Positions 8,869 to 18,025 are shown, counted from the first letter of the stretch. The stretch is DNA of 64,000 nucleotides from Natronosalvus hydrolyticus (GCA_025517525.1 JAOPJZ010000001.1:1-64000); one strand, 5' to 3'. Notes: generated from the sequence alone by a model not told the origin. Numbers and translations are program-made.

Positions 8869-9552
8869 ATGGCTGTGGCTGACGAACGTCGCGAGCGATG
8901 TGACGGGTGTGGGAAAACCGTCGTGCTCGAGAATCTGACGACGGTGACGATGCCGGATGGGGAACGGCTCGCCTGTTGTCCGACCTGTGCACAACACGCT
9001 CGAGACGTCGCCGAGAAACTCGGTTCTATCGACCAGTCCCGAGGCACCTGTGACGGCTGTAACTCGACGTTTCCGACCAGCAGCCTCGAAGATATCGTTC
9101 TGACCGATGGGACGGTGCTCACCTGTTGTTCGAGTTGTCTTGAGGATGCCCCCGGTTACGGTGGTGGCGAGTCGAAAAACGAGGACGGCGTCGATGCGGA
9201 TACCGAGGGCACACAGGCAGCCGAAACCACCGAAATTGCCACCCGTCGGCAACTCTGTAGTCAGTGTCACGAGTGGGTCACGGAGGAACTCTACCACGTG
9301 ACGACAATCGACGGCCGAACCGAAGAGATGTGTACGGACTGTAAGGCACTGGCCGAGGAGAAAGGCGTCGTCAACCGTGTGAAGATGCGGCGTGCGGAAG
9401 CCCGAGAGATCCTCCGCGTGGACGAGGATGCGACGACCGCCGAAATCCGGCAGGCGTTTCTCACGCAGATCAAACACGCACACCCGGACAAGAAAAGTGG
9501 TAGCGAATCCGCGTTCAAGTTAGTCAAAGAGGCCTACGACCGGCTTCGATAA
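8869..9552 (+). CDS. J-domain protein with three zinc-ribbon repeats
   Basis: The 227-residue protein has three related CxxC...CxxC modules (cysteines 11/14/37/40, 61/64/87/90 and 130/133/155/158), each roughly 30 residues with a central DG turn, then a C-terminal J domain (about 176-227) with HPD at 205-207 in IKHAHPDKKSG. The J domain should stimulate an Hsp70 (DnaK) ATPase; the zinc modules probably bind client protein or nucleic acid. This is not the classic DnaJ order, which has the J domain first. It is transcribed alone and its partner genes are not nearby. Architecture is seen directly; chaperone function is inferred. Confidence 0.8.
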   Translation: MAVADERRERCDGCGKTVVLENLTTVTMPDGERLACCPTCAQHARDVAEKLGSIDQSRGTCDGCNSTFPTSSLEDIVLTDGTVLTCCSSCLEDAPGYGGGESKNEDGVDADTEGTQAAETTEIATRRQLCSQCHEWVTEELYHVTTIDGRTEEMCTDCKALAEEKGVVNRVKMRRAEAREILRVDEDATTAEIRQAFLTQIKHAHPDKKSGSESAFKLVKEAYDRLR

Positions 9553-9659
9553 CACACTCGAGAAGCGATCAGTTGGTTGTGATAATCTGGAGTAACGACT
9601 GTTTGGAGTCTGATTTTCTCGAGCAGGATGTTCGCATACGCGAGCGGGCTGAAGTTCGA

Positions 9660-10280
9660 TCACTCAGAACGTTGAATACCGTCTTCACGGCCACGGAAAC
9701 CGATCGTTGCCGGATCGAAGTAATATTTCGATCCACAGATGTCACACGTCGCCGTCAGCTGTTGGCCGTGTTGGTGGAGTTTCCAGAGCTTCGTCTGTCC
9801 CTGGGTAATGTCAAGCGTGACCGGATGGCCACAGTCCGGAATCGTACAGGGGAATCGAATGTACCAGTTCGGCACCGACATCGCTCCCAACGGCGCCAAC
9901 TCGCCGCGGAGCCGACAGAGCAGATTAAATATCGTAAACGATGGGTTCTCTCGGTCGATTTTGACGCCTTCAACGTCGTTAACGAAACCGCCACGCAGGT
10001 CTTCGGTCTCGTACAGCGGCAACACCGGAATCCCCTTGGCGAGCGCGTAGCCGATCTCCTGGTTGATCCACCGGCTTCCGGCTGAACGGTTCGTCAGGAC
10101 GGCAACCACTATGTCGCTGTTAGCGAGTCGTCCCTCGAGTCGTTTTCGCGATCGACCGGAGCCGACCTCCTCGAGCACGATATGCACGCCGAATGGAAAA
10201 TTCTTGACCGTGGAGAACAGTTCCTGTACGAGTTCCAGGTCGGATGGCGCGTGTGAGACGAATACCTGTTCTCCGGTCAT
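9660..10280 (-). CDS. TIR-domain protein with C-terminal zinc ribbon
   Basis: The 206-residue protein begins with a TIR fold: VFVSHAPSDLELVQELF as strand A and helix, SDIVVAVLTNRSAGSRWINQEIGYALAKG as the central core, and IPVLPLY as a later strand. E75 in WINQEIG sits at the position of the catalytic glutamate of NAD-cleaving TIR enzymes. Residues 140-190 form a zinc ribbon (C145, C150, C179, C182). Prokaryotic TIR proteins often act in antiviral defence through NAD turnover, but no ThsA-like or other partner is adjacent, so a defence role is inference. A small unknown gene lies upstream on the same strand. Confidence 0.75.
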   Translation of the reverse strand: MTGEQVFVSHAPSDLELVQELFSTVKNFPFGVHIVLEEVGSGRSRKRLEGRLANSDIVVAVLTNRSAGSRWINQEIGYALAKGIPVLPLYETEDLRGGFVNDVEGVKIDRENPSFTIFNLLCRLRGELAPLGAMSVPNWYIRFPCTIPDCGHPVTLDITQGQTKLWKLHQHGQQLTATCDICGSKYYFDPATIGFRGREDGIQRSE

Positions 10281-10324
10281 TAGTCACTCTACAGGGACGA
10301 TGAAGGTAAACATTATTACTCTTT

Positions 10325-10693
10325 CTAATTTCCACCGGAATCGTGACTAATTGTGTCCAGAACGAGCTGCGAAAATCCACTTTCGGATATCGTTTCGTGC
10401 AACTCCTTGACCCACTGGGGGTCGATGCGCCAGGTACCACGTCGGTTGCCATCTGTCGATCGGGAGACGACCTCGAGGCCTCCCAACTCCCAATCGTCCC
10501 GTTCCTCGTCGAGTTTGAGGGCGGTGCGAACGACGGTACCAACTTCGTGTGGCGTCACGGTTGCGGTGTCGTAGACGACCTCGTATTCGAGGCGGTCGTA
10601 CTCGTCGTCGCCCGTCTCGAAGTCCGTCACGTAGACGCCCTGGCTCATCAACTGGTTCTCGAGAGCGACCTCGATTGGGTGTGAATCGGTCAT
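10325..10693 (-). CDS. conserved haloarchaeal protein of unknown function
   Basis: This 122-residue acidic protein has alternating strands and helices (VYVTDFETGDDEYDRLEYEV, then a basic segment with WRIDPQWVKELH). It has no signal peptide or membrane helix. It resembles small haloarchaeal conserved proteins, but I do not recognise a function. It lies 44 bp upstream of the TIR gene on the same strand, so co-transcription is possible, and 24 bp after tpiA. Confidence 0.6.
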   Translation of the reverse strand: MTDSHPIEVALENQLMSQGVYVTDFETGDDEYDRLEYEVVYDTATVTPHEVGTVVRTALKLDEERDDWELGGLEVVSRSTDGNRRGTWRIDPQWVKELHETISESGFSQLVLDTISHDSGGN

Positions 10694-10717
10694 GGATCCG
10701 GTGAGTGCTATGGCGGG

Positions 10718-11362
10718 TTAGAGGGGTTCGACGAGGTCGGCCAGTGCGGCAGCAGGGTCGTCGGCTTTTGCGACGCCGCTGGCGAGCAAGACACCTTTCG
10801 AGCCGAGTTCGCCGGCGGCTACCACGTCGTCGCCGGTGCTGATACCGGCTCCACAGAGGACGGTCACGTCGGAATCCACGGCTGCGGCTGCTTCGACGGC
10901 ATCGCTCACGATATCCGGGTCGGCCTGGCTGACTGGGGTCCCGCTGCCGATAAGTTCCGGTGGCTCGACTGCGACGGCATCGGGGCCGAGCGCTGCAGCG
11001 GCACCGATCTGGGCCGGATTGTTCGCACAAACGACGGTCTCGAGGCCGGCCCGTTCGGCGGCCCGGACGGAACCGTCGATGGCGTCGAGCGTGAGGCGGT
11101 GTTCAGAGTGGTTGATCAACGTTCCAGCGGCACCGGCGTCGGCGACGGATTCGGCGAGCGTGTGACCCGTGTTAGAGCCGTACTCGATGGGGTCGACGTG
11201 CTGGGCCCAGGTTTCGACGCCGGTCTCGGCGACGGCCTCGAGGTGGGCAGCCTGGGGTGCAACGGCGATACGGGCGTCTGTCGTTTCGTCGACCTCGGCG
11301 GCCGCCTGCGCGACGGCGACCGAGTCACACGGGTACGTCTTCAGGTTGACCAGTACGAACAT
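10718..11362 (-). CDS. tpiA: triose-phosphate isomerase
   Basis: The 214-residue enzyme interconverts glyceraldehyde-3-phosphate and dihydroxyacetone phosphate in glycolysis and gluconeogenesis. It is the short archaeal form. Catalytic positions are visible: N6 and K8 in LVNLKTYP, H85 in LINHSEHR, and E133 in AVEPPELIG; the phosphate-binding GAGIS loop is near the C-terminus. The start is unambiguous. The upstream spacer contains an AT-rich stretch. Confidence 0.95.
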   Translation of the reverse strand: MFVLVNLKTYPCDSVAVAQAAAEVDETTDARIAVAPQAAHLEAVAETGVETWAQHVDPIEYGSNTGHTLAESVADAGAAGTLINHSEHRLTLDAIDGSVRAAERAGLETVVCANNPAQIGAAAALGPDAVAVEPPELIGSGTPVSQADPDIVSDAVEAAAAVDSDVTVLCGAGISTGDDVVAAGELGSKGVLLASGVAKADDPAAALADLVEPL

Positions 11363-11623
11363 ACCTGAACCGGAGCGTCGTGGCTACTAAATCCTTTGTG
11401 CAACGGCGGTTTTCCAACGGCTCGAGCGCCCCGGCACAGAGTGCCTGCTATTAGTATAATAACAAAAGTAACCCAAATAATGATACTAATATGCTATTGA
11501 TATAATATCAAGCACTCTCTCCTCGAGGTGAACCCTCGCAAATCGTGGCACACACTCGAGGGAGGGAACTGGAGGGACAAACTCGATCAAAAATGCCAGT
11601 CTGTAACAGCCCTGAGTCAGCGG
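11363..11623. other. AT-rich intergenic spacer
   Basis: This 261-bp region lies between mbf1 and tpiA, both on the minus strand, and holds the tpiA promoter plus the 3' end of mbf1. About 11448-11510 is unusually AT-rich (repeated ATTAGTATAATA/ATGATACTAATA-type motifs), in sharp contrast to its surroundings. No gene or clear terminator is seen. Confidence 0.4.
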
Positions 11624-12172
11624 TCAGTCTTTTCGCTTGACGACGTCGCCGAGGGTGTAACTGCCGCTCGATTTGCCGCCGTCCCAGTCGGTGTCGTCTG
11701 CCGTTCCGCCACCGCCGGACAGCGAAATGTCGAGGAAGTTCTCGAGTTTTTGCTGGACGCTGTCACTTGGCAGGGTGTCACCGCGCTCGAGTTTGCGGAT
11801 CAGGCTGGCCTTCTCGTTGAGCTCGTTCGCCAGGTCGGACTGGCTGAGATCTTTCCCCTCTCGTGCGCGACGGATTCGGTCGTCGTAGTCAGTGACGATC
11901 TCGTCCATGTCGTCGAACATATCCCGTCGGCGTGAGCCCGAGGAGCCGCTCGAGCGGCCGCCGGTCCCACCCGACCCGCTCGAGGCGCTTCCAGAACCTG
12001 AGCCGGAGCCGGAACTGGTCGAGTATTTGGTCGACGTACTCGAACTCGAGCCGGGTTGTTTCACCTCGGTTCCAAAGCTGGTACAGTTCGAACATACGTC
12101 CAGCTTCGCGCCCTCGACTTTGATGGTCTTCGGGGACGACGTCTCGGCGCCACACATCTCGCACTGAACCAT
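11624..12172 (-). CDS. multiprotein bridging factor type 1 (MBF1) homologue
   Basis: The 182-residue protein has an N-terminal zinc ribbon (C4, C7, C27, C30), a Ser/Gly-rich linker (about 42-82) and a C-terminal HTH_3/Cro-type helix-turn-helix (about 95-150: DLSQSDLANELNEKASLIRKLE). This order is typical of archaeal MBF1, a coactivator-like protein conserved across archaea and eukaryotes. The start at 12172 fits the conserved MVQCEMCGAE N-terminus; the longer upstream frame is not conserved. The low-complexity linker is longer than in many homologues. Confidence 0.88.
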   Translation of the reverse strand: MVQCEMCGAETSSPKTIKVEGAKLDVCSNCTSFGTEVKQPGSSSSTSTKYSTSSGSGSGSGSASSGSGGTGGRSSGSSGSRRRDMFDDMDEIVTDYDDRIRRAREGKDLSQSDLANELNEKASLIRKLERGDTLPSDSVQQKLENFLDISLSGGGGTADDTDWDGGKSSGSYTLGDVVKRKD

Positions 12173-12324
12173 GTCCGACCCTAACGCGTCACGCGGTATA
12201 AAGGATACGGCGCGGACACCGGGCCGTACCGTCGGGTACCGAGCCGAGCTGACGGTGTCTGTCCTGGCGTAGCGCGAGTAACCGTCCCATCGCGTAAAAC
12301 CCCATCTCGGCGCCGACACACTCG

Positions 12325-12945
12325 TTACTTGGCGACCAGTGCCTTTCTGGCATAGGTAAACCGCTGGAGTGCGGTCACGTGACCGACAACGGCCAGAAAG
12401 AGCAATAAGAGGCCGATGGGGCCGTACCCACCGAGTTCGAACGACTCGAGCGGGTAGGCCAGAAAGCCGACGATACCGATGATCGCCAGTCGGTCGGCCC
12501 GGCCGACGAGGCCGCCGTAGACCCGGTCGAGACCGACGGCCTGTGCCTGGGTGCCGAGATAGGAGGTCATCACGACGCCAGTGACGGCCAGAAAACCGAG
12601 CCAGTAATCGCCAATCCCGGCTGCCAGTCCGCCGATCATGACGATGTCGGCGTATCTGTCGAGGACGTGATCCAGCAGGTCACCCGCTGGAGAGGAGACG
12701 CCCTGTTCGCGTGCCAGTGCGCCGTCGACGATATCGAGCCAGCCGTTCAAAAACACGAGAAAGCCAGCGCCGACGTACCAGACCGGCGAGGCTATCCCGC
12801 CGAGATAGAACGCGACACCCGCAGCGATGGCCATGATCCCAGCGATGACGCTGACGCCGTCGGGGCCCATACCGAGACGGTCGAACGTACGCACGAACGG
12901 GTCGAGGAACCCGGAGATGTACGGACGAAGCGAATCCAGGGTCAT
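12325..12945 (-). CDS. CDP-alcohol phosphatidyltransferase family protein
   Basis: This 206-residue membrane enzyme carries the CDP-alcohol transferase motif DG-x2-AR-x8-G-x3-D-x3-D (WLDIVDGALAREQG through DHVLDRYAD) and several hydrophobic helices. It should transfer a polar alcohol to a CDP-activated archaeal lipid, for example making archaetidylinositol phosphate or archaetidylglycerol phosphate; the exact alcohol is not evident. Its ATG overlaps the stop of the upstream kinase (12942-12945), so it is the last gene of the hisC / kinase / transferase operon. Confidence 0.85.
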   Translation of the reverse strand: MTLDSLRPYISGFLDPFVRTFDRLGMGPDGVSVIAGIMAIAAGVAFYLGGIASPVWYVGAGFLVFLNGWLDIVDGALAREQGVSSPAGDLLDHVLDRYADIVMIGGLAAGIGDYWLGFLAVTGVVMTSYLGTQAQAVGLDRVYGGLVGRADRLAIIGIVGFLAYPLESFELGGYGPIGLLLLFLAVVGHVTALQRFTYARKALVAK

Positions 12946-13505
12946 GCCAGGTACCCCACGAAGTCGACGGTGCCGGCACTCGGTTCGCGCTCTCCCGAAA
13001 GCACCGCCTCGAGCGCCGTCGCAACCGCGGCTGGCTCCAGGTCCGTGGTATCGATTTCGTAGACCGACTCGAGGCCGTGTCTGTCGACGGCTTCGGCGAG
13101 GATGACGTCCAGCGCCTCGCTTTCGGCGTTCTCGACTGCCTTCGCTTCGGTTTCGCCCCGCTCGAGCAGCCGGGATTCGAGGGACTCCGGCGCACACCGC
13201 AAGACGGCAACCCGGTCGACCGGCAAGTGGTGTGCCAGATGGGATTCGATAATGACGTCGTCTCGGCCCTCGAGGTGGGCTTTCAGTGCCTCGAGATCGG
13301 CCACTTTGCTGTCCCGATCAGCGTCGACCTCGGTGTACAGGCCTTCGCTCTCGAGTATCTCGTTCAGATGGACGACCTCGAATCCACTGGAGCCCCCGGA
13401 CCCGTCGGACCGTCGTTCCTCTGAGCCGTCCTGGAGTCGGTCCTCGAGCAGCCTCGTTGCCGTCGTTTTGCCCGTTCCTGGCGTCCCGGTGACGGCTATC
13501 CTCAC
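12942..13505 (-). CDS. adenylate kinase family protein (AK6/Fap7-like)
   Basis: The 187-residue P-loop kinase has Walker A GTPGTGKTT at 7-15 and a core matching archaeal AK6/Fap7 (DVIIESHLAHHLPVDRVAVLRC, then a Leu/Arg-rich lid region). Family members have adenylate kinase activity and, as Fap7, take part in small-subunit ribosome maturation. An acidic insertion (about 26-45) follows the P-loop helix. It overlaps hisC by 4 bp upstream and the transferase gene by 4 bp downstream. Confidence 0.85.
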   Translation of the reverse strand: MRIAVTGTPGTGKTTATRLLEDRLQDGSEERRSDGSGGSSGFEVVHLNEILESEGLYTEVDADRDSKVADLEALKAHLEGRDDVIIESHLAHHLPVDRVAVLRCAPESLESRLLERGETEAKAVENAESEALDVILAEAVDRHGLESVYEIDTTDLEPAAVATALEAVLSGEREPSAGTVDFVGYLA

Positions 13506-14677
13506 GGATTTGACACCTCGGATTCGTCGGGAGCAGCCGTGTCGCTCGCTCGCTCTTCGAGGACCGTGTTGAGCGTTTCGACGGCTCGATGGGTCTCTTC
13601 TGCGGTGCCACAGGTAATTCTGATGCAGTCGGATAGCCCGAAACTCGTACAGTCACGGACGATGACGCCACGTGTTTGCATGGCTTCAGCCACGGCTGTG
13701 GCTTCGCCGTCGCTATTCGACTGACTCTCCGCTTCGTCCCGTCCGACGTCCACCAGCACGAAGTTCCCCTGACTCGGCCAGACGTGAGCCGTGATGTCGG
13801 CTTCCATTGCGTTGCGAGCGGTTTCGACGACGTCGATGGTTCGGTCGACGTGGGTGGTATCCTCGAGAGCAGCCAGTCCGGCGCGGCAGGCGAGTTCGCT
13901 CGCGGCAAACGGAGTGTTCACGCGGGCGTACGCGTCGGCCCAGGCTTCGGGAACGATGGCGTAACCAAGGCGCAACCCGGCGAGACCGTACGCTTTCGAG
14001 AACGTTCGGAGGACGGCGACATCTTCACGCTGCTCGAAGCCGTTTTCACCCTCGAGTAGTGCGACGGCGCTGTCGACGTCGGCGAATTCGCCGTAGGCTT
14101 CGTCGACCACGACGAGGGTCTCGTCGTCGGTTTCGGTTGCAATCGTTTCGATTGCCTCGAGCGCGATGGTCGACCCCGATGGATTGTGTGGACTCGTCAG
14201 GTAGACAATTCGTTCGCCGTTGTAGGCTTCGAGAACGGTCCGGGCGTCCTGTGTGAAATCATCGTCGCGAGACAGTTCGTACTCGGTGACGTCTCCGTGG
14301 TGAAAGCGGGCACTCATCCCGTAGTAGGCGAATCCGGGTGTTGGTACGAGGATGTCGTCGCCGGGCTCGAGCATCGCCCGCGAGAGGTAATCGATAGCGC
14401 CGTCGCCGCCGTTTGCCAGCCAGACCTGATCGTCCGTGACGCCCCAGCGGTCGGCGAGGGCTGCAGTGAGGTCAGCGTGAGTCGCTTTGGGGTAGGAACT
14501 GACCCCGGAGGCGGCAGACTGGATGGCTTCGACGGCCGCCGGTGCGGGTCCGAGGGCGTTTTCGTTCGAAGCGAGTTTGACGAATTCCGAGGGGTCGCGC
14601 CCGAGTTCTCGAGCGACTTCCTCGATGCCTCGACCCGCCTGGTAGGCGACGTGGTCGGACAGGTCGCGTGGGTGCAT
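13502..14677 (-). CDS. hisC: histidinol-phosphate aminotransferase
   Basis: The 391-residue, fold-type I PLP enzyme catalyses the transamination of imidazole acetol phosphate in histidine synthesis. It has the HisC N-terminus (LASNENALGPAP), the SPHNPSG motif, the PLP-lysine motif RTFSKAYGLAGLRLGYA, and CIRITCGTAEE near the end. Length matches the family. It is the first gene of a three-gene overlapping operon; other his genes are not in the window. Confidence 0.92.
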   Translation of the reverse strand: MHPRDLSDHVAYQAGRGIEEVARELGRDPSEFVKLASNENALGPAPAAVEAIQSAASGVSSYPKATHADLTAALADRWGVTDDQVWLANGGDGAIDYLSRAMLEPGDDILVPTPGFAYYGMSARFHHGDVTEYELSRDDDFTQDARTVLEAYNGERIVYLTSPHNPSGSTIALEAIETIATETDDETLVVVDEAYGEFADVDSAVALLEGENGFEQREDVAVLRTFSKAYGLAGLRLGYAIVPEAWADAYARVNTPFAASELACRAGLAALEDTTHVDRTIDVVETARNAMEADITAHVWPSQGNFVLVDVGRDEAESQSNSDGEATAVAEAMQTRGVIVRDCTSFGLSDCIRITCGTAEETHRAVETLNTVLEERASDTAAPDESEVSNP

Positions 14678-14810
14678 ACTGGATCCTTTTTCTCCCGACG
14701 CTTAAGAATGCTTATCGGTGGCCTCGAGTGACTGTCGTCGAGTTTGGCCTCGAGTGATCGTGCTTCGCCGTTCGTCTCTCTGTCGAACCTCGTTAGCCGC
14801 CGCCGTCCCG

Positions 14811-15278
14811 TCAGCTCTCGTCGGTTTCGGCGTGCTCGCGTTTGAGCGAGAGGACGGTTCGGGTGAACGAACAGACGAGGTCGTCGTCCTGATTGAACAC
14901 CTCGACGTCCATGGTGACGATGCCTCGTTCTCCCTCGCTGGTTTCGCGTTTGTCGGTGACCGTTGAGCGGACGCGAATCGTGTCACCGTGGAACACCGGC
15001 TGTGGGTGTTCGACATCGTCGTAACTCAGATTGGCGACGATCGTTCCGTCAGTTGTCTCGGGAATCGAGATGCCGACGGCGAGTGCCATCGTGTAGATGC
15101 CGTTGACCAGTCGCTCACCGAACTGGGTGTCCGCGGCGAAGGTCTCGTCGAGGTGCAACGGCTGCTGGTTCATCGTCATGTCACAGAAGCGCTGGTTGTC
15201 GCTCTCGGATATCGTCCGCCGCCGTTCGTGTTCGATCGATTCGCCGATCTCGAACTCCTCGTAGTACAGTCCGGGCAT
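14811..15278 (-). CDS. MaoC-like (R)-hydratase / hot-dog protein
   Basis: The 155-residue, single hot-dog-fold protein resembles MaoC-type enoyl-CoA hydratases: FEIGESIEHERRRTISESD at the N-terminus, then NQQPLHLDETFA with the conserved Asp/His region, and ERLVNGIYTMALAVG. Such enzymes hydrate enoyl-CoA esters; the substrate is unknown. It is divergent from a glutamate dehydrogenase and close to a CitE-type lyase, so a role in the same acyl-CoA pathway is possible. It is too short to be a two-domain mesaconyl-CoA hydratase. The start MPGLYYEEF is preferred over an ATG six codons upstream. Confidence 0.78.
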   Translation of the reverse strand: MPGLYYEEFEIGESIEHERRRTISESDNQRFCDMTMNQQPLHLDETFAADTQFGERLVNGIYTMALAVGISIPETTDGTIVANLSYDDVEHPQPVFHGDTIRVRSTVTDKRETSEGERGIVTMDVEVFNQDDDLVCSFTRTVLSLKREHAETDES

Positions 15279-15613
15279 TGGGTGGGTGGTGCGCAAGCCG
15301 AGCGTATAACGACGGTGATTTATGATGGCATAGTGGTCATTGAAACGATCTACACATCTCTCACGACGGCGTCTTACGATAGGATGTGCAATGACTACTA
15401 TAATTCCACCGCTGCTCGAGGACTTTTGACGGTTGCTGTGTGGTCTGTAAGAATTGCCCTATTCAACAGTTAATAGTAAGGGTTAAGAATTCGCCCGAAA
15501 AATCATCACTGACTGCTCCGACGTTCCCCCGAGAATCAAGGGCCGTGCTGTCGGACAGATTTTCCCGAACTTCGTGTCCACGCGGGACGCGATTTCGGGA
15601 GTGACCTACCACT
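15279..15613. promoter_or_regulatory. divergent intergenic region with inverted repeat, MaoC / glutamate dehydrogenase
   Basis: This 335-bp spacer must contain both divergent promoters. Two facing arms, ATAGTGGTCATTG (15330-15342) and CAATGACTACTAT (15389-15401), form a 13-bp inverted repeat with one mismatch, 46 bp apart, and could be an operator. A TATA-like TTAATAGTAAGG lies near 15470-15481, before the dehydrogenase. No gene is apparent. Confidence 0.4.
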
Positions 15614-16894
15614 ATGGCAACCGCAGAATCTACCACTGAACCGGAGTCAGAAGCAGAGTCAGCCGTCGAAACCGCCCGGAGGCAACTCGAGCGTGCCGCT
15701 GCACATCTCGACGTCGACGAGGGCACAATCGAGCGTCTGCGACATCCGGATTCCGTCTACGAGGTTTCGATTCCGCTCAAGCGAGACGATGGAACGGTCG
15801 AAATCCTCACTGGGTACCGCGCGCACCACGACGACGTTCGCGGTCCCTACAAGGGTGGGCTTCGATACCACCCTGCAGTCTCCAGAGAGGAGTGTGTCGC
15901 GCTCTCAATGTGGATGACCTGGAAGTGTGCCGTGATGGACATCCCCTTCGGTGGCGCAAAGGGTGGTGTCGTCATCAACCCGAAAGAGCTCAGCCGGGAC
16001 GAAGAGGAACGACTCACGCGACGTCTCGCACAGGAGCTGCGACCGGTTATCGGACCGATGAAAGATATCCCCGCCCCAGACATGGGAACGAACCCGGCGA
16101 TGATGGCGTGGTTTATGGACGCCTATTCGATGCAAGAAGGTGAAACCCAACCGGGTATCGTCACGGGGAAGCCGCCTGCCGTTGGCGGGAGTTACGGGCG
16201 TGAGGGGGCACCCGGTCGCAGTGTCGGTATCATCGCCGAGAAGGCCATCGACTACTACGGCTGGGACATCGAGGAAACCACCGTCGCCGTCCAGGGATTC
16301 GGGAGTGTCGGTGCCAACGCCGCACGCTATCTCGATAGACACGGTGCCAGTGTGGTCGCCGTCAGCGACGTCGACGGCGCAATTTACGACCCTGACGGTT
16401 TCGACACGAACGACGTACAGGACCACGACGACGTTCCAGGGATGGTTTCGGGGTACGACGCACCGGAGCACTTTTCGAACGCCGAACTCCTCGAACTCGA
16501 TGTCGACGTGTTGATCCCCGGTGCGATTGGGAACGTCCTGACAGGTGAAAACGCCGGCAATGTACAGGCAGACATGATCGTCGAAGGAGCTAACGGTCCG
16601 ACGACCTCGCAGGCCGACACGATCTTCGAACGCCGCGATATTCCGGTCATCCCCGACTTCCTCGCCAATGCCGGTGGTGTCACCGTCTCGTACTTCGAGT
16701 GGCTCCAGAACACCAACCGCCGCGCCTGGTCGCTCGAGCGCGTCCACGAAGAACTCGAGAAGGAGATGCTACAAGCCTGGAACGCTGTTCGCAAAGAACA
16801 CGAGGCACGCGACGTCACCTGGCGGGATGCGGCGTACATTGTTGCCTTACAGCGGATTGCCGAGTCGCACGACGCTCGCGGACTCTGGCCCTGA
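15614..16894 (+). CDS. gdh: Glu/Leu/Phe/Val dehydrogenase, glutamate dehydrogenase type (first paralogue)
   Basis: The 426-residue enzyme should interconvert glutamate and 2-oxoglutarate plus ammonia. It shows [12 protein letters not shown], the catalytic-lysine motif PFGGAKGGV, the nucleotide-binding [15 protein letters not shown], and GANGPTT. NAD or NADP preference cannot be settled by eye. It starts a plus-strand run with a CitE lyase and a second dehydrogenase. The acidic Thr/Glu-rich first 20 residues are typical of haloarchaeal proteins. Confidence 0.9.
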   Translation: MATAESTTEPESEAESAVETARRQLERAAAHLDVDEGTIERLRHPDSVYEVSIPLKRDDGTVEILTGYRAHHDDVRGPYKGGLRYHPAVSREECVALSMWMTWKCAVMDIPFGGAKGGVVINPKELSRDEEERLTRRLAQELRPVIGPMKDIPAPDMGTNPAMMAWFMDAYSMQEGETQPGIVTGKPPAVGGSYGREGAPGRSVGIIAEKAIDYYGWDIEETTVAVQGFGSVGANAARYLDRHGASVVAVSDVDGAIYDPDGFDTNDVQDHDDVPGMVSGYDAPEHFSNAELLELDVDVLIPGAIGNVLTGENAGNVQADMIVEGANGPTTSQADTIFERRDIPVIPDFLANAGGVTVSYFEWLQNTNRRAWSLERVHEELEKEMLQAWNAVRKEHEARDVTWRDAAYIVALQRIAESHDARGLWP

Positions 16895-17059
16895 TACGGT
16901 CTACTGTACCTGTGTACCGATGCGTGTCGACCCGGTCTGGGGCTCACCGGGAAGCAACGACAGTAAACCGTTTTGCAGTCGAGCGCTCCTTTTTCTCTAC
17001 CCCGCATCCGTGACTATGGATACCGACATTTCTTATTGATTCCACTCGAGCGAGTAGCC

Positions 17060-17941
17060 ATGGCACGTCGTTCCGTCCTGTTTACGCCCGGTGACCGTCC
17101 GGAGATGCTCCGCAAGGCACCCGCGGCGGGTGCTGACGTAATCGTGTTCGACCTCGAGGATGCGGTCTCCCCGGCCCAGAAGGGGACGGCCCGACAATCC
17201 GTCCGCGAGGTCCTCACTGACCCCGAGTTCGATCCCGATTGTACGGTCTGTGTTCGGGTGAACGCACCGTCGACGATGGCGTCTGCTGATCTCGAGGCAC
17301 TTCTTGGAGGAAGTGACTCAAGTGAGGACACAGCAACTTCCCTTCGCCTGGATGCTGTGATGATTCCGAAAGTCGAGGGGGAAAGTGAGGTGGGCGACGT
17401 CGTGGAGGAGCTGCGAGAACGCGACGAAACAGTGCCGATTTTCGCGTTGATCGAAACTGCCGCTGGCGTCCTCGCTGCGCCAGATATCGCTGCCCACCCA
17501 GCCGTCGAAGCGTTGGTGTTCGGTGCCGAGGACCTGTCTGCGGATATCGGGGCGACGCGGACCGACGACGGCCTCGAGGTGCTCTACGCTCGCGAACGAG
17601 TCGTCATCGCCGCCGCGGCTGCCGGGTGTGACGCCATCGATACGGTCTACACCGATTTCGGTGACGAAGCGGGTCTGATCGAAGCGACCGAATTTGCGAT
17701 CCAGTTAGGTTACGACGGCAAGATGGCGATTCACCCCGCACAGGTCGAGCCGATAAACGAGGCGTTCACGCCCAACGAGAGCGAACGCGAGTGGGCGAAA
17801 AACGTGATGGCGGCGAAGGAGGCCGCCGACGCGGAAGGCCGAGGCGTTTTCGAAGTTGACGGCCAGATGATCGATGCCCCACTGATCGCCCAGGCCGAAC
17901 GCATTCTCGAGCGAGCGGCGGCTGCCAACGACGGTTCGTGA
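17060..17941 (+). CDS. HpcH/HpaI-CitE family CoA-ester lyase (malyl/methylmalyl-CoA lyase-like)
   Basis: The 293-residue TIM-barrel protein has the CitE-like start SVLFTPGDRPEML, the VFDLEDAVSPAQK metal-binding motif, ALIETAAGVLAAPDIA and FGAEDLSADIGATR. The family includes citryl-, malyl- and beta-methylmalyl-CoA lyases. In haloarchaea, a lyase of this kind serves the methylaspartate cycle. Placement between two glutamate dehydrogenases fits that pathway, but the key glutamate mutase and methylaspartate ammonia-lyase genes are outside the window. The start at 17060 gives the conserved MARRSVLFTPG N-terminus. Confidence 0.85.
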   Translation: MARRSVLFTPGDRPEMLRKAPAAGADVIVFDLEDAVSPAQKGTARQSVREVLTDPEFDPDCTVCVRVNAPSTMASADLEALLGGSDSSEDTATSLRLDAVMIPKVEGESEVGDVVEELRERDETVPIFALIETAAGVLAAPDIAAHPAVEALVFGAEDLSADIGATRTDDGLEVLYARERVVIAAAAAGCDAIDTVYTDFGDEAGLIEATEFAIQLGYDGKMAIHPAQVEPINEAFTPNESEREWAKNVMAAKEAADAEGRGVFEVDGQMIDAPLIAQAERILERAAAANDGS

Positions 17942-18025
17942 TTCCCATCAGCAGGGGGTTGTCAGTGCTAACCGATGACTTTGCTAAACGAGTCAGATTC
18001 GTACAGTATTTCGGGTATCCGACGC

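Noticed and set aside
9660-10280. Calling the TIR protein part of a Thoeris system
   Set aside because: No ThsA-like or other effector gene is adjacent; only a stand-alone TIR protein can be supported.
14811-15278. Assignment of the MaoC-like gene as mesaconyl-CoA hydratase
   Set aside because: The known enzyme has two hot-dog domains and is about twice as long; only one domain is present here.
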